A stretch of 64,000 nucleotides of DNA, taken from positions 1-64,000 of the forward strand of contig JAIYBB010000001.1 in the NCBI GenBank assembly GCA_027488735.1, read 5' to 3'. The translations under genes and the position numbers were made by a program. Positions 46,449 through 57,392 of the stretch are shown in pieces. Numbering within the stretch: the stretch's first letter is position 1; the number at the start of each line of letters is the position of its first letter. The notes beneath the pieces were generated by a model that saw only the letters and a list, made by a program, of their open reading frames with translations, did no database searches and had not been told where the DNA came from. Source of the DNA: Comamonadaceae bacterium (GTDB lineage: Bacteria; Pseudomonadota; Gammaproteobacteria; Burkholderiales; Burkholderiaceae_C).

Positions 46449-47548
46449 GCCAAACACACACACACGCGCCACTGATTTTGGACATCGCAGGAACCGCTTT
46501 GAGCGACACCGACCGGCGACGCCTGGCGCATCCACTCACCGGCGGCATGATTTTGTTTGCCCGCAACTGGGTGGACCGCGCGCAATTGACTGCGCTGTGC
46601 GCTGACATCAAATCTGTGCGACAGGACTTGTTGATTTTGGTTGACCACGAAGGCGGTCGGGTGCAGCGTTTTCGCACCGATGGATTCACCCACTTGCCAC
46701 CCATGCGCGCTTTCGGTGAACTGTGGATGCAAGACGACGCCGGACTGCCGGGCAGCGGCGCCATGCACGCGACCAATGCGGCCACCGCTTGCGGTTATGT
46801 GCTTGCCGCCGAGTTGCGCGCTTGCGGCGTGGACATGAGTTTCACGCCGGTGCTGGACCTGGATTTCGGCAGCAGCGGCGTCATCGGCGACCGCGCATTC
46901 GCACGCGACCCGCGCATGGTCGGCCTGCTGGCCAAAAGCCTGATGCAAGGTTTGTTGCAAGCCGGTATGGCCAATTGCGGTAAACATTTTCCGGGGCACG
47001 GTTTCGTCAAAGCCGATTCGCACACTGAAATACCGGTGGACAAACGCAGTCTGAAAAACATACTCAGCGATGACGCGCTGCCCTACGGTTGGCTCAGCAG
47101 CAGTTTGAACAGCGTCATGCCTGCCCACGTCATTTACCCCAAAGTTGACAGCCGTCCGGCCGGATTCTCCAAACGCTGGCTGCAAGACATCTTGCGCCAG
47201 CAACTCAGTTTTCAGGGCGCGGTGTTCAGCGACGACTTGTCCATGGCGGGCGCTCGGCTGATCGACGGCGAAGAAGTGAGCTACACGCAGGCGGCGGTGA
47301 CCGCGTTGAACGCAGGCTGTGATTTGGTGCTGCTTTGCAACCAAAGCACGGCCAATAGCGAGGGCGGCGGCCAGGCGGTAGACCAGTTACTCGACGGTTT
47401 GCAGCAGGCAGAAAAAGCGGGCGAATGGCGTTTATCTGCCGCCAGCGAAGCCCGCAGACGCGACTTGCTGCCGACAATGCCAGCCCTGAATTGGGACCTA
47501 TTGATGCGCCAAGCCCCGTATTTACAGGCTTTGGCCTTGCTGCCCTGA
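46445..47548 (+). CDS. nagZ: Beta-N-acetylhexosaminidase NagZ
   Basis: NagZ is a cytoplasmic glycoside hydrolase family 3 enzyme of peptidoglycan recycling that removes N-acetylglucosamine from muropeptides. The family signature [16 protein letters not shown] carries the histidine of the mobile loop, and the nucleophile aspartate is in [10 protein letters not shown]. It is 367 residues, a little longer than E. coli NagZ (341). It closes the lepA-to-nagZ run. Confidence 0.95.
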   Translation: MSQTHTHAPLILDIAGTALSDTDRRRLAHPLTGGMILFARNWVDRAQLTALCADIKSVRQDLLILVDHEGGRVQRFRTDGFTHLPPMRAFGELWMQDDAGLPGSGAMHATNAATACGYVLAAELRACGVDMSFTPVLDLDFGSSGVIGDRAFARDPRMVGLLAKSLMQGLLQAGMANCGKHFPGHGFVKADSHTEIPVDKRSLKNILSDDALPYGWLSSSLNSVMPAHVIYPKVDSRPAGFSKRWLQDILRQQLSFQGAVFSDDLSMAGARLIDGEEVSYTQAAVTALNAGCDLVLLCNQSTANSEGGGQAVDQLLDGLQQAEKAGEWRLSAASEARRRDLLPTMPALNWDLLMRQAPYLQALALLP

Positions 47549-47589
47549 ACTTTTGCCAAAACCGCCCGGGCTCGCTGCCCATAAGCGGT

Positions 47590-47595
47590 TAAAAT
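47590..47595 (+). promoter_or_regulatory. Candidate -10 (TAAAAT) for the zinc-ribbon gene
   Basis: TAAAAT lies 50 bases before the small zinc-ribbon gene in the 96-base gap after nagZ. The same hexamer precedes acpP. No convincing -35 is seen. Confidence 0.3.
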
Positions 47596-47644
47596 AGTCG
47601 ACTTGCCCTGACCAACAGGGCTGTCGTCTAGCATAAGGAATCCC

Positions 47645-47899
47645 ATGGCAACCAAATCTGGCAAAACCTCTGTTGACGAGAGTGGTCTTCGTTTTACCAG
47701 TCGTGAAAATGGCTCCCCCTTCGCGGGAATGGGCAAAATGGGTGAAACCATGTCGTGCATCAAGTGCGGCATGCACAAACCCCGTCGCCAAGGCAGCCAA
47801 CAGCGTTTCGCAGGCAGTCTGGCATTTTTCTGTCATGACTGCAAACCGCCGAAACCGGCTGCGCCTGCTGCACCGGCAGCCGACACCAAAGCCGCGTAA
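47645..47899 (+). CDS. Small zinc-ribbon-like protein
   Basis: This 84-residue basic protein has two cysteine pairs, SCIKCGMHKPR at about residues 37-47 and FFCHDC at about 61-66, which would bind one zinc ion. The N-terminal half is Ser/Gly-rich and the C-terminus is a short Ala/Pro tail. Ribosome site aagga precedes ATG 47645, and a good terminator follows, so it is a self-contained transcription unit. I do not know its function; RNA or DNA binding is plausible from charge and fold. Confidence 0.75.
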   Translation: MATKSGKTSVDESGLRFTSRENGSPFAGMGKMGETMSCIKCGMHKPRRQGSQQRFAGSLAFFCHDCKPPKPAAPAAPAADTKAA

Positions 47900-47922
47900 A
47901 CCCTCTCATCTTCATCTCACAG

Positions 47923-47970
47923 CACCTGCTGCACCGCTTAGGCGGTCGGCAGGTGTTTGTGTTTGTGCAG
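47923..47970 (+). terminator. Intrinsic terminator of the zinc-ribbon gene
   Basis: CACCTGC 47923-47929 pairs with GCAGGTG 47949-47955, and ACCGC 47933-47937 pairs with GCGGT 47942-47946 around ttag. The T-rich run tttgtgtttgt follows. On the other strand, toward lysS, there is no T-run. Confidence 0.6.
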
Positions 47971-47977
47971 GCAGTTT

Positions 47978-49516
47978 TTAAGTGTGTGACGACTCGCGGC
48001 GCAGCGCCGGGAACAAAATCACATCGCGGATGCTGGGGCTGTCGGTCAGCAGCATCATCAAGCGGTCTATGCCAATGCCGCAACCTCCAGCCGGGGGCAT
48101 GCCGTATTCCAGCGCACGCACAAAGTCGTGGTCGAAATACATGGCTTCCACATCGCCGCCTTCTTTGGCATCGACTTGCGACTGAAAACGCGCCGCCTGG
48201 TCTTCGGCGTCGTTCAGCTCTGAAAACCCGTTGCCAAATTCGCGCCCGGTGATGTAGAGCTCAAACCGCTCGGTCACGTCGGGACGCGCATCGTTGGCGC
48301 GAGCCAGCGGAGAAATCTCGACCGGGTGTTCGCAAATGAAAGTGGGTTGCCAGAGTTTGTCTTCGACGGTTTCTTCGAAATACATGACTTGCAAACCGGC
48401 CAGACTGCGCTTAGAGAGTTGGTGTTTGTCTTCAGACAAACCGGCTTTTTTCAAAGCATTCACCAACCATGCGATGTTGTCTACGTTGTCGCCTGCATCG
48501 GTGTGTTTCAAAATGGCTTCGCGAATCGTCAGGCGCGCAAATGGTTGCGATAAATCTACGGGTTTGCCGTCATAGGTCAGCAACTGGCTGCCCACTGCTT
48601 TTTGCGCCGCGTCGCGTATCAGCGATTCGGTGAAACCCATCAAATCCTGGTAATTCCAGTAGGCCGCGTAAAACTCCATCATGGTGAATTCGGGGTTGTG
48701 CCGCACTGAAATGCCTTCATTGCGGAAATTGCGGTTGATCTCAAACACCCGCTCAAAACCGCCGACCAACAAGCGCTTCAAATACAACTCAGGTGCGATA
48801 CGCAAAAACATTTGCTGGTCCAAGGCGTTGTGGTGCGTCTCGAAAGGACGCGCGTTCGCGCCGCCTGGAATCGGGTGCAGCATGGGCGTTTCAACTTCAA
48901 GGAAATCGTGTTGCACCATGAACTCGCGGATGCTGCTGATGGCTTTGCTGCGCGCCTTGAAACGTTCGCGCGCTGTTTCATCGGTGATCAGATCGATGTA
49001 GCGCTGGCGGTATTTGATTTCCTGGTCGTGCACACCGTGGAATTTGTCGGGCAGAGGGCGCAGGCTTTTGGTCAGCAAACGCAGTTCAGTGACATGCACC
49101 GATAACTCGCCGGTTTTGGTTTTGAACACATGACCGACCGCGCCGACAAAGTCGCCCAAGTCCCAGTGTTTGAATTCTTCGTAATGCTCGACACCGATTT
49201 CTTCGCCTTTCACATACACCTGCATGCGGCCTGTGCCGTCTTGCAAAGTGGCGAAACTGGCTTTACCCATGACGCGCTTTAAGACCATGCGACCGGCGAT
49301 GCGCACCAAATGTTTTTCCTCGGCCAAAGCCTCGGCGGTTTTGGCGCCATGTGCAGTGTGCAAGGCGTCGGCGTGATGCGCCGGTTTGAAATCGTTGGGA
49401 AAGGCGACTGCGCCACCTGCGGCCTGGCGCTGGCGCAAGGCGTGCAGCTTGGTGCGGCGCTCGGCGATGAGTTGGTTTTCGTCTTGGGGTGCGGGGGAAG
49501 CGGTGGTATCGGTCAT
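47978..49516 (-). CDS. lysS: Lysine-tRNA ligase, class II
   Basis: This 512-residue enzyme charges tRNA-Lys. It has an N-terminal OB-fold anticodon-binding domain ([20 protein letters not shown]) and a class II catalytic core with motif 2 around [20 protein letters not shown] and motif 3 [13 protein letters not shown]. The C-terminus ILFPALRRE is typical. It diverges from the DUF3297 gene. Confidence 0.97.
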   Translation of the reverse strand: MTDTTASPAPQDENQLIAERRTKLHALRQRQAAGGAVAFPNDFKPAHHADALHTAHGAKTAEALAEEKHLVRIAGRMVLKRVMGKASFATLQDGTGRMQVYVKGEEIGVEHYEEFKHWDLGDFVGAVGHVFKTKTGELSVHVTELRLLTKSLRPLPDKFHGVHDQEIKYRQRYIDLITDETARERFKARSKAISSIREFMVQHDFLEVETPMLHPIPGGANARPFETHHNALDQQMFLRIAPELYLKRLLVGGFERVFEINRNFRNEGISVRHNPEFTMMEFYAAYWNYQDLMGFTESLIRDAAQKAVGSQLLTYDGKPVDLSQPFARLTIREAILKHTDAGDNVDNIAWLVNALKKAGLSEDKHQLSKRSLAGLQVMYFEETVEDKLWQPTFICEHPVEISPLARANDARPDVTERFELYITGREFGNGFSELNDAEDQAARFQSQVDAKEGGDVEAMYFDHDFVRALEYGMPPAGGCGIGIDRLMMLLTDSPSIRDVILFPALRRESSHT

Positions 49517-49575
49517 CAGAAGATTCTAAGAGTTCGCAGACAATGGCCTTTTCAAACGATTTCACTGAGTCCAAC

Positions 49576-49824
49576 ATGAGCGACAAGCCAACACGCCCCG
49601 AACTGCCCGACCATTTGTCCATCGAGCCCAGCAGCCCGCATTACTTGGAAGCTGTTTTTCACCACGACATCGGCATTCGCTTTAACGACAAAGAGCGCAC
49701 CGACGTGGAGGAATATTGCATCAGCGAGGGTTGGATCAAAGTGCCTGCGGGCAAAACGCTGGACCGCAAAGGCAAGCCCTTGTTGTTAAAGCTCAAAGGT
49801 CGGGTTGAGGTGTTTTACCGATGA
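49576..49824 (+). CDS. DUF3297 family protein
   Basis: This 82-residue protein matches the DUF3297 pattern: PELPDHLSIEPSSPHYLEAVF at the N-terminus and GIRFNDKERTDVEEYCISEGW in the middle, then a short lysine-rich strand pair. The function is unknown. It is conserved as a stand-alone gene in many proteobacteria. ATG 49576 is chosen because the conserved region begins immediately after it. It diverges from lysS with 59 bases between starts. Confidence 0.85.
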   Translation: MSDKPTRPELPDHLSIEPSSPHYLEAVFHHDIGIRFNDKERTDVEEYCISEGWIKVPAGKTLDRKGKPLLLKLKGRVEVFYR

Positions 49825-49832
49825 AACTTCTT

Positions 49833-49865
49833 CTGCAAATTGAAGAAATTTATTTCAATTTGCAG
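49833..49865. terminator. Hairpin between convergent DUF3297 and accD
   Basis: CTGCAAATTGAA (49833-49844) and TTCAATTTGCAG (49854-49865) are perfect 12-base arms with a 9-base loop. It starts nine bases after the DUF3297 stop. A second small hairpin, GCCGC 49876-49880 with GCGGC 49887-49891, lies nearer accD. The T-runs are weak, but position between two stops makes a bidirectional terminator likely. Confidence 0.5.
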
Positions 49866-49902
49866 GAAATGAGGCGCCGCACAAAGGCGGCATTGCGAAG
49901 GT

Positions 49903-50775
49903 TTAACTGATCGAATCCGCCGATTGGCGTGTCAGCATCGCCAATGTGTTGGCAATGGTTTTGCGTAAATCGCGGCGGTCGCAAATCATGTCGAGCGCGC
50001 CTTTTTCCATCAAAAACTCAGAGCGCTGAAAACCCTCTGGCAAGGTCACGCGCACGGTGCTTTCAATCACGCGCGGCCCGGCAAAGCCAATCAGCGCTTT
50101 GGGTTCGGCAATCACCACATCGCCCACGAACGCAAAACCGGCTGACACGCCGCCCATGGTCGGGTCGGTCAACACGCTGATGTAGGGCAAACCTTTTTGC
50201 GCCAAGCGGGTGAGCGATGCATTGGTTTTGGCCATTTGCATCAGCGACAACAAACCCTCTTGCATGCGCGCGCCGCCGGTGGCGGTAAAGCACACGAACG
50301 GCACTTTTTGTTCAATCGCGGTGTGCACGCCGCGCACAAAACGCTCGCCGACCACGGAACCCATAGAGCCGCCCATGAAGTCAAACTCAAAGCAGGCCAC
50401 CACCAAGTTGATGCTGTGCACCGAGCCGCCCATGACCACCAAGGCATCGGTCTCACCAGTGTTCTCTAAGGCTTCTTTCAAGCGCTCGGGGTATTTGCGA
50501 CTGTCTTTAAATTTCAGCGGGTCCATCGGCAAGACTTCTTGTCCGATTTCATAGCGGCCTTCAGCGTCCAAAAATGCATCAAGCCGTGCGCGCGCACCCA
50601 TGCGATGGTGGTGGCTGCATTTGGGGCATACGTTTTGGTTTTCTTCCAAATCTTTTTTGTACAGCACGGTTTCGCAACTCGGGCATTTGACCCACAAGCC
50701 TTCGGGAATGCTGCGCCGGTCAGCCGGATCGGTGTGCTGAATTTTGGATGGAAGCAGTTTTTCAAGCCAACTCAT
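49903..50775 (-). CDS. accD: Acetyl-CoA carboxylase carboxyltransferase subunit beta
   Basis: AccD is the beta subunit of the carboxyltransferase that makes malonyl-CoA. The 290-residue protein has the N-terminal four-cysteine zinc finger (C31, C34, C50, C53) and the crotonase-like core with [12 protein letters not shown] and [12 protein letters not shown]. It lies downstream of trpA on the same strand, 22 bases away, the usual Burkholderiales arrangement. Genes that usually continue this block (folC and beyond) are not here. Confidence 0.96.
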   Translation of the reverse strand: MSWLEKLLPSKIQHTDPADRRSIPEGLWVKCPSCETVLYKKDLEENQNVCPKCSHHHRMGARARLDAFLDAEGRYEIGQEVLPMDPLKFKDSRKYPERLKEALENTGETDALVVMGGSVHSINLVVACFEFDFMGGSMGSVVGERFVRGVHTAIEQKVPFVCFTATGGARMQEGLLSLMQMAKTNASLTRLAQKGLPYISVLTDPTMGGVSAGFAFVGDVVIAEPKALIGFAGPRVIESTVRVTLPEGFQRSEFLMEKGALDMICDRRDLRKTIANTLAMLTRQSADSIS

Positions 50776-50797
50776 ATTTCAACTCCTGAAAAAGAGA

Positions 50798-51607
50798 TTA
50801 TGCGTCCAAGGCTTGGCGTATGCCGTGCATGAACAAACGTGCTTCATCAGCGGCTTTGCCCGCAGGTGCGGCTTCGATGAGTTGCAGCAGTTTGCTGCCA
50901 ATCACCACCGCGTCAGCCACTTTGCCAATGGTATGTGCAGTCGCTGCATCACGGATGCCGAAACCCACGCCAACCGGAATGTGCACATGTTTGCGAATGC
51001 GCGGCAACATGGCTTCGACTTCATCGGTATCGAGTGCCCCCGAACCGGTCACGCCTTTGAGCGACACGTAATACACGTAACCACTGGCAACATCCGCTAC
51101 TTGCTGCATGCGTTTGTCGGTGCTGGTGGGTGCCAGCAGGAAAATCAAATCCATCTGGTGTGCACGCAATGCAGCAGCAAAGTCCACGCATTCTTCCGGC
51201 GGGTAGTCCACCACCAACACGCCGTCCACACCGGCAGCAGCAGCGTGTTTCACAAAGCTGTCTGCACCGTGAAGATGGTTGTAGTTTTCCACCGGGTTGG
51301 CGTAGCCCATCAACACAATCGGTGTGGCTGTGTCGGTCGCGCGGAAATCACGTACCATGGCCAGCACTTCGCCCATGCCCACGCCGTGTCGCAGTGCGGC
51401 TTCACCGGCTTTTTGAATCACCGGGCCGTCAGCCATCGGGTCGCTGAACGGCACACCCAGCTCAATGATGTCAGCACCACCTTGCACCAAGGCATGCATC
51501 AACGACAAGGTGTGTGCTGGTTCGGGAAAGCCTGCCATCAAATAAGGAATCAGCGCTTTGCGGCCTTGGCCTTTCAAACCGGCCATGGTGGTGTCTATGC
51601 GGCTCAT
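50798..51607 (-). CDS. trpA: Tryptophan synthase alpha subunit
   Basis: TrpA splits indole-3-glycerol phosphate into indole and glyceraldehyde 3-phosphate. The 269-residue barrel has the family signature [18 protein letters not shown] with the catalytic glutamate and aspartate. The start is ATG 51607, overlapping the trpB stop by four bases, so the two subunits are made in step. Confidence 0.96.
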   Translation of the reverse strand: MSRIDTTMAGLKGQGRKALIPYLMAGFPEPAHTLSLMHALVQGGADIIELGVPFSDPMADGPVIQKAGEAALRHGVGMGEVLAMVRDFRATDTATPIVLMGYANPVENYNHLHGADSFVKHAAAAGVDGVLVVDYPPEECVDFAAALRAHQMDLIFLLAPTSTDKRMQQVADVASGYVYYVSLKGVTGSGALDTDEVEAMLPRIRKHVHIPVGVGFGIRDAATAHTIGKVADAVVIGSKLLQLIEAAPAGKAADEARLFMHGIRQALDA

Positions 51608-52887
51608 TGCTTGGCTCCGTTCAATGCAGCCAGCGAAATGGCTTGCTCGCCTTTGACCGATTGGCCTTGGCAACTTGGGCGGCAAAAGAAATCGGCGTTG
51701 GACAAATCGGCGACCGTGCCAATGTCTTTGTCGCCACGTCCGGACAGGTTCACCAAAATAGATTGTTGCGGTGTCATGGTCTTGGCGAGTTTCATCGCGT
51801 GAGCGACTGCGTGGCTGGATTCCAGCGCCGGAATAATGCCTTCGGTGCGACACAAATAATGAAACGCAGTCAAGGCTTCTTGGTCGGTGATGCCGACGTA
51901 TTCCGCGCGGCCTATGTCTTTCAAAAACGCATGCTCAGGACCGACGCCGGGGTAGTCCAGGCCTGCGCTCACGCTGTGGGTTTCGGTGATTTGTCCGTTC
52001 GCGTCTTGCAACACATAAGTGCGGTTGCCGTGCAACACTCCGGGTACACCGCGTTGCAGCGAGGCCGAATGCTTGCCGGTTTCCATGCCTTCACCGGCAG
52101 CTTCGATGCCGATCAGTCGGGTTTTTTCAAACGGGATGTAAGGGTAAAAAATGCCCATGGCGTTAGAGCCGCCGCCCACACAAGCGAGCACTGCGTCGGG
52201 TTGGTTGCCCATGTGCATGCCTGGCATTTGTTGAATACATTCTTCGCCGATCACGCTTTGGAAATCGCGCACCATCATCGGGTAGGGGTGCGGACCTGCC
52301 ACTGTGCCGATGATGTAGAACGTGTCTTCCACGTTGGTTACCCAGTCGCGCAGTGCTTCGTTCAATGCGTCTTTCAAAGTGCGGCTGCCGGACTCCACCG
52401 GCACCACGGTCGCGCCCAACAGTTTCATGCGGTAAACGTTGGGGCTTTGGCGTTTCACATCTTCGCTGCCCATGTACACCACGCATTCCAAACCGTAGCG
52501 TGCGCAAATCGTGGCGGTGGCCACGCCGTGTTGCCCTGCACCGGTTTCGGCGATGACACGCGGTTTGCCCATGCGTTTGGCCAGCATGGCTTGGCCGATG
52601 GTGTTGTTGATCTTGTGCGCGCCGGTGTGGTTCAGGTCTTCGCGTTTCAAGTAAATCTGTGCGCCGCCCATTTCGCGGCTCATGCGGGCTGCATGGTAAA
52701 TCGGTGAAGGGCGGCCGACGAAATGCGCCAACTCAGACTTGAACTCGGCCACGAACGCCGGGTCGTGTTGGTACTTGGCGTAGGCCTCTTTCAATTCTTC
52801 AATCGCATGCGTCAAGGTTTCGCTGACGAAACTGCCGCCGAATTGGCCAAAGTGTCCTTTGGCATCGGGTTGCTGGTAGGTGGACAT
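51604..52887 (-). CDS. trpB: Tryptophan synthase beta subunit
   Basis: TrpB joins indole and serine to give tryptophan using pyridoxal phosphate. The PLP lysine is K92 in HTGAHKINN of this 427-residue protein, and the phosphate-binding loop is [13 protein letters not shown] 52887 is chosen behind agag; the longer frame overlaps trpF. No leader peptide or trp attenuator is seen in front of it. Confidence 0.96.
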   Translation of the reverse strand: MSTYQQPDAKGHFGQFGGSFVSETLTHAIEELKEAYAKYQHDPAFVAEFKSELAHFVGRPSPIYHAARMSREMGGAQIYLKREDLNHTGAHKINNTIGQAMLAKRMGKPRVIAETGAGQHGVATATICARYGLECVVYMGSEDVKRQSPNVYRMKLLGATVVPVESGSRTLKDALNEALRDWVTNVEDTFYIIGTVAGPHPYPMMVRDFQSVIGEECIQQMPGMHMGNQPDAVLACVGGGSNAMGIFYPYIPFEKTRLIGIEAAGEGMETGKHSASLQRGVPGVLHGNRTYVLQDANGQITETHSVSAGLDYPGVGPEHAFLKDIGRAEYVGITDQEALTAFHYLCRTEGIIPALESSHAVAHAMKLAKTMTPQQSILVNLSGRGDKDIGTVADLSNADFFCRPSCQGQSVKGEQAISLAALNGAKQ

Positions 52888-52930
52888 GGTGTATCTCTTT
52901 GAACATGCAGCTAGAGGGCTGCTAAATAAG

Positions 52931-53605
52931 TCAAACGGCAAGCGTGGTGTTGCGCACGGCCGCCACGAAGGCGCGGATTTTGTCGCTGTCTTTGATACCC
53001 TTGGCGCTTTCTACGCCCGAGCTCACGTCAACCGCCAACGACAAACCGCACCGGTACACGGCGCGAATGCCATCGGCCACGTTTGCAGGTGTGAGTCCAC
53101 CAGACAAAACGAGGTGAGCATTGACGTTTGTTGGAAGCTGTGACCAATTGAATCTGTGACCGCTGCCGCCATAAGCATCGACAAGAGTGTCGAGCAACAG
53201 CGCATCGGCTTGTGAGTAAAGGGATACATAGTTTACGAGGTCAAACGGCAGCCCGCCTTCAGGGGTTTCCTGTGGAATGCGGGCCACGCGCAGCCAGCGT
53301 CTGCCCAAGGCTTGGGCGGTGTTTGCGCAGAATTCGGGGGTTTCATCGCCATGGAATTGCAACCAAGCGCCCGGCACCAGCGCGGCGGCATGCGCGATGT
53401 CCTCGAAGCTGGCATTCACAAACAACAAAACAGGCGTGACAAAGGCGGGCAACAAAGCCGCCAACGCCGCTGCGCGCTCGGGTGACACGTGGCGAGGAGA
53501 CGGCGGGTACAGCACAAAGCCGATGGCGTTCGCGCCGGCGGCGACCGCGGCTTGTACGTCCTGCTCGCGGGTGAGTCCGCAAATTTTGATGGGTATCTGG
53601 TTCAT
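52931..53605 (-). CDS. trpF: Phosphoribosylanthranilate isomerase
   Basis: TrpF rearranges phosphoribosylanthranilate in tryptophan synthesis. The barrel begins [11 protein letters not shown] with the catalytic cysteine, and the catalytic aspartate is in AVDVSSGVE near the end. ATG 53605 overlaps the truA stop (ATGA), giving 224 residues. The gap to trpB is about 40 bases. Confidence 0.95.
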   Translation of the reverse strand: MNQIPIKICGLTREQDVQAAVAAGANAIGFVLYPPSPRHVSPERAAALAALLPAFVTPVLLFVNASFEDIAHAAALVPGAWLQFHGDETPEFCANTAQALGRRWLRVARIPQETPEGGLPFDLVNYVSLYSQADALLLDTLVDAYGGSGHRFNWSQLPTNVNAHLVLSGGLTPANVADGIRAVYRCGLSLAVDVSSGVESAKGIKDSDKIRAFVAAVRNTTLAV

Positions 53606-54411
53606 GGGGAATGGCCTGGCAGCCAATCATATGACGGCGGGTCGGTGGGGAGTCCCCACTTCGGGTCATACACCGGACCGGCAAAGTACAAACCATCAGG
53701 CGCAAACGTCGGTGCCGCCGCTTTGCGGTCACGCGCGGCCAGCACCTCGCTCATCCATTCGGGTGGTTTCGCGCCTTGACCGATGGCAACAAAGCAACCC
53801 ATCAGGTTGCGGATCATGTGGTGCAAAAACGCATTGCCCGCAAAATCAAACCGCCAATACGCGGTGTCACTGCTTTGACCGATGCGTTGAATATGGATGC
53901 GGTGCAAGGTTTTCACCGGGCTCAACGCTTGGCAGCTCGACGCGCGAAACGAGGTGAAATCGTGTTCGCCTAATAGGTGTTGCACTGCCTCTTGCATGGG
54001 TTGCAATTGCATGGGCCTGAACACCCAGCCGACGCGTCCACTCTCTAAGCTGGGGCGTACCGGGGATTCCAGACATACATATATATATCGGCGGGCAATG
54101 GCGCTGGCGCGGCAATGGAAATCGGGCGGCACGGCCTGCGCCCATTGCACCGCAATGTCCGCAGGTAAATAGGTGTTGGTGCCGCGCACCCAGGACGACA
54201 TGTCGCGCTCCAGCGATGTATCGAAATGCACCACTTGCTGCAAACCGTGAACGCCGCTGTCGGTGCGCCCCGCGCACAAAGTGCTGACCGGGTGACCGGT
54301 GAATGTAGCTAAGGCTTTTTCCAGATGGTCTTGGACCGTTTTGCCCGAGGCTTGGCTTTGCCAGCCCTCGTAACTCTGGCCTGCATAAGACAGACCGAGT
54401 GCGACACGCAT
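53602..54411 (-). CDS. truA: tRNA pseudouridine synthase A
   Basis: TruA makes pseudouridine at positions 38-40 of tRNA anticodon arms. The catalytic residue is D51 in CAGRTDSGVHG of this 269-residue protein. ATG 54411 is used; the open frame extends upstream into fimV without conserved sequence. The trpF-truA-fimV order is typical of beta- and gammaproteobacteria. Confidence 0.95.
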   Translation of the reverse strand: MRVALGLSYAGQSYEGWQSQASGKTVQDHLEKALATFTGHPVSTLCAGRTDSGVHGLQQVVHFDTSLERDMSSWVRGTNTYLPADIAVQWAQAVPPDFHCRASAIARRYIYVCLESPVRPSLESGRVGWVFRPMQLQPMQEAVQHLLGEHDFTSFRASSCQALSPVKTLHRIHIQRIGQSSDTAYWRFDFAGNAFLHHMIRNLMGCFVAIGQGAKPPEWMSEVLAARDRKAAAPTFAPDGLYFAGPVYDPKWGLPTDPPSYDWLPGHSP

Positions 54412-54416
54412 GGCGC

Positions 54417-56156
54417 TCAAGTGTGTTCGTTTAACCAGCGCTGCGCCAACTCGCGGGTCTCGCCGTGGGTTTGGTCGGCGACTTCTTGCGCCAACGCCAG
54501 CGCGGTTTGTTTTTGGCCCAGCTTCCACAATTCATCGGCCAATTCGAGTCGCATCACAAATGGGTCTTCCCCTTGGTCGATCACGGTTGGCGTGTTGTGA
54601 ACGGGAAAAGCGGGCAGGTCTATTTTTTCAGCCGGTGCCTGGGCTTGCGGAGCATGCGAGGCGTGTTTGTCTGGCATGTCATCTAAATCGAGGTTCAATT
54701 CAGCGGGCAAATGCAGACTTTTCTGGGCCGAGTCATCGTCCGATGCGCTAAAGCCGGATGGCGTGTGGTCCGAGGCGTCGTCATCGTTTTCATGGTGTGC
54801 ATTGCCAGCCCGTTGGCGTCCATCGCGCATCAATGAAAAACTGACCAAAAACGCAGCGAGCAAAGCCGCACCAGCGATCAGTTCAAACACATGTTGCTGG
54901 GCCCACACCATGCCTTGTTGGTAACTGGCGCTTAATGCGGGGAAACGCCCGACAAAGCCTTGGCTGAATATGGAAGCTGCTTGCGACAGTTCGCCCAATT
55001 GGCTGAGGTTGTCGCTGACTTCTTTGGCTTGCTTGGCGTTTTCTTCGTTCTGAAGTTGTTTGCTGAGTTTTTCTGCTTCGCTGTCGCTGGGCTTGCTCAG
55101 GGTCAATTGGTCTGCCGGTGTGTTGGCTGGCGCGGCCATATCCGCCTTGAGTTTGCCGCTGCTTTCGCGCTGGCTACCCGTGGTTTGTTTGGCAACCGGT
55201 GCACTTGAGCCCAGCGAGGCGCGGTAGGCTTGGAAATCGGCGGCTTGCAAACGGATGTTGTCCCGCGCTTCTTTTCGGTCAAACGCTGCCGCATCAGCCG
55301 GCGAAGGCAGAGTGACGAGTGCGCCAGCCTTGAGCCGATTGACATTGTTGTCAACAAATGCGGCGGCGTTTTGTTGCAACATGGCCAGCAGCAATTGGTC
55401 CAGCGAGATGTCGGCGATATCCAAGCCTGCCAAGAGCTTGCTGGCGGTGTCGCCTTTTTGCACTTCAATCGAAGTTGCAGCAGCCACTGCAGCGGCTGGT
55501 TCTTGTGCAACTGCGGATTCAGGTGCGGAGGCTTTGTTCTCAATTTCGCTGCTGGTGGTTGGGTTCGGCGCTGCGTCAGCGGGTGGCGGTGGTGCGTCCA
55601 CCGGGGCTTGTGCTGTGGCCGGGGCTTCTGCCGGGGCCGGGGCTTGTGTTGGAGCAAGCGCAGCGACTGGGGCATCTTGGTTGGGTGCTGGCCCCAAGGG
55701 CTGGTTGGCAGCTTGGGCCGGCGGGGTGGTGGCCATGCTGGCGGCTTCTAGGGGCGCGTTTTGAATGTCCAGGCTGATATTCATAAACCGACGCCCGGTG
55801 GCCCAATCAAAATCAATGATCAGGTCTGCGCGTTCGTCCACCATGGGCCGGCTGCCGTTGGCTGTTACCAAATAATCGCCATTGGCTTGTTTGCTGATTT
55901 CGAACGTGATGCCGTCTAAACCACTCATCCGCTTGATTTGCGTGCTTTCATAGACCTTGGGCTCAGCCACAGAGATGGTCAGCAATTGCTGCTCAGCCTC
56001 GGAGACTTCATTCACGATGAATTGCAATTTGAGCGGTTCGCCCAGCCTCGACATCAACAATGGTTGACTGATTTGTAGCGCCCAAGCGCTGGCGGTTAGA
56101 AAAAAACCAGCGAAAGCAAGGGTGAAACGGTAAAAATGGTTCAACGACAGAGACAT
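54417..56156 (-). CDS. fimV: FimV-like peptidoglycan-binding membrane protein
   Basis: This 579-residue protein has a signal peptide (residues 1-26), the FimV N-terminal domain (SQPLLMSRLGEPLKLQF onward), a Pro/Ala linker, and a LysM-type domain near residues 230-290 (VQKGDTASKLLAGL). A transmembrane helix near residue 435 and an acidic cytoplasmic part with the FimV C-terminal motif LADELWKLGQKQTALALAQEV follow. FimV organises the cell pole and type IV pili in Pseudomonas. It is shorter than the roughly 900 residues of many FimV proteins, mainly in the cytoplasmic region. The Pro/Ala linker is repetitive at DNA level (about 55560-55660). Confidence 0.88.
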   Translation of the reverse strand: MSLSLNHFYRFTLAFAGFFLTASAWALQISQPLLMSRLGEPLKLQFIVNEVSEAEQQLLTISVAEPKVYESTQIKRMSGLDGITFEISKQANGDYLVTANGSRPMVDERADLIIDFDWATGRRFMNISLDIQNAPLEAASMATTPPAQAANQPLGPAPNQDAPVAALAPTQAPAPAEAPATAQAPVDAPPPPADAAPNPTTSSEIENKASAPESAVAQEPAAAVAAATSIEVQKGDTASKLLAGLDIADISLDQLLLAMLQQNAAAFVDNNVNRLKAGALVTLPSPADAAAFDRKEARDNIRLQAADFQAYRASLGSSAPVAKQTTGSQRESSGKLKADMAAPANTPADQLTLSKPSDSEAEKLSKQLQNEENAKQAKEVSDNLSQLGELSQAASIFSQGFVGRFPALSASYQQGMVWAQQHVFELIAGAALLAAFLVSFSLMRDGRQRAGNAHHENDDDASDHTPSGFSASDDDSAQKSLHLPAELNLDLDDMPDKHASHAPQAQAPAEKIDLPAFPVHNTPTVIDQGEDPFVMRLELADELWKLGQKQTALALAQEVADQTHGETRELAQRWLNEHT

Positions 56157-56225
56157 ACGCGTAAATTCTCTAGTGTCTTAGGAGGACGAATCATAAACGA
56201 ATCGCCCTGTATCAGGCGGCTTGAC

Positions 56226-57392
56226 TCATTCACGCAACAAAATACGCAACATGCGGCGCAAGGGTTCTGCCGCCCCCCATAGCAATTGGTCGCCGATGGT
56301 GAATGCACCCACATATTGCGGCCCAAACGCCATGTGGCGAATCCTGCCCACGGGAATGTCCATGGTGCCGGTCACGGCCACAGGCGTCAGATGTTTGATG
56401 GTGTCCTCGCGCGTGTTAGCGATCACTTTCACCCATGGGTTATCGGCAGCAATCATGGCCTCGATGTCTGCCAGCGGCACATTCTTGGTCAGCTTGAAGG
56501 TCAGTGCTTGGCTGTGGCAACGCATGGCACCAACGCGGACGCAAAAACCATCCACCGGTACAGCAGGGGCAGAAAACCCAGCGCCTTGGCCCAGAATTTT
56601 GTTGGTTTCGGCCATGCCTTTCCATTCTTCGCGGCTGGTGCCCCAGCCTTCGTCGCCTTGCTGTTTGCCCAGCCCCAGGTCTTTGTCGATCCAAGGAATC
56701 AGCGAACCGCCCAATGGCACTCCGAAATGCTCGGTTTCGGCGGCACCCATGGCGCGTTGTCTGGCAATGACTTGGCGGTCAATATCCAAAATGGCAGATT
56801 TCGGGTCATCCAGCAGCGCTTTGACCTCGGCGTTCAATGTGCCGTATTGCGTCAGCAATTCGCGCATGTGCGCAGCACCACCGCCAGAAGCCGCTTGGTA
56901 AGTTTGTGTGCTCATCCATTCGACCAAACCCGCTTTGTACAAAGCGCCCACACCCATGAGCATGCAACTGACAGTGCAGTTGCCGCCAATCCAGTTGTTG
57001 CCGCCTTTGACCAATGCGTTTTCGATGACTGGTAAGTTGACCGGATCCAAGATGATGACAGCATCGTCTTTCATGCGCAGGGTGGACGCTGCATCAATCC
57101 AGTGGCCGCTCCAGCCTTCAGCGCGTAACTTGGGGAACACTTCGCTGGTGTAGTCGCCGCCTTGGCAGGTGATGATGATGTCGCAGGCTTTGAGCGCATT
57201 CACATCATGACCATCGAGCAAACGGGTTTCGTTTTTAGCCATGGACGGTGCTGCACCGCCTGCATTGGAGGTAGAGAAGAAGACTGGTTCGATCAGGTCA
57301 AAATCATTTTCTGCCAGCATGCGGTCCATCAGGACCGAGCCGACCATGCCGCGCCAGCCGACCAGTCCTACGCGATTGCCTATTTTTTTCAT
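56226..57392 (-). CDS. asd: Aspartate-semialdehyde dehydrogenase
   Basis: Asd makes aspartate semialdehyde, the branch point to lysine, threonine, methionine and peptidoglycan. The 388-residue protein has the NADP-binding [13 protein letters not shown], active-site C139 (GGNCTVS) and the histidine in [11 protein letters not shown]. The length and the GWRGMVG motif are of the gram-negative type. In relatives it directly follows leuB; here two plus-strand genes lie between them. Confidence 0.96.
   Translation of the reverse strand: MKKIGNRVGLVGWRGMVGSVLMDRMLAENDFDLIEPVFFSTSNAGGAAPSMAKNETRLLDGHDVNALKACDIIITCQGGDYTSEVFPKLRAEGWSGHWIDAASTLRMKDDAVIILDPVNLPVIENALVKGGNNWIGGNCTVSCMLMGVGALYKAGLVEWMSTQTYQAASGGGAAHMRELLTQYGTLNAEVKALLDDPKSAILDIDRQVIARQRAMGAAETEHFGVPLGGSLIPWIDKDLGLGKQQGDEGWGTSREEWKGMAETNKILGQGAGFSAPAVPVDGFCVRVGAMRCHSQALTFKLTKNVPLADIEAMIAADNPWVKVIANTREDTIKHLTPVAVTGTMDIPVGRIRHMAFGPQYVGAFTIGDQLLWGAAEPLRRMLRILLRE

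Noticed and set aside
55560..55660. Possible tandem repeat or CRISPR-like array
   Set aside because: It is the Pro/Ala-rich linker coding region of fimV, without spacers or uniform repeats.
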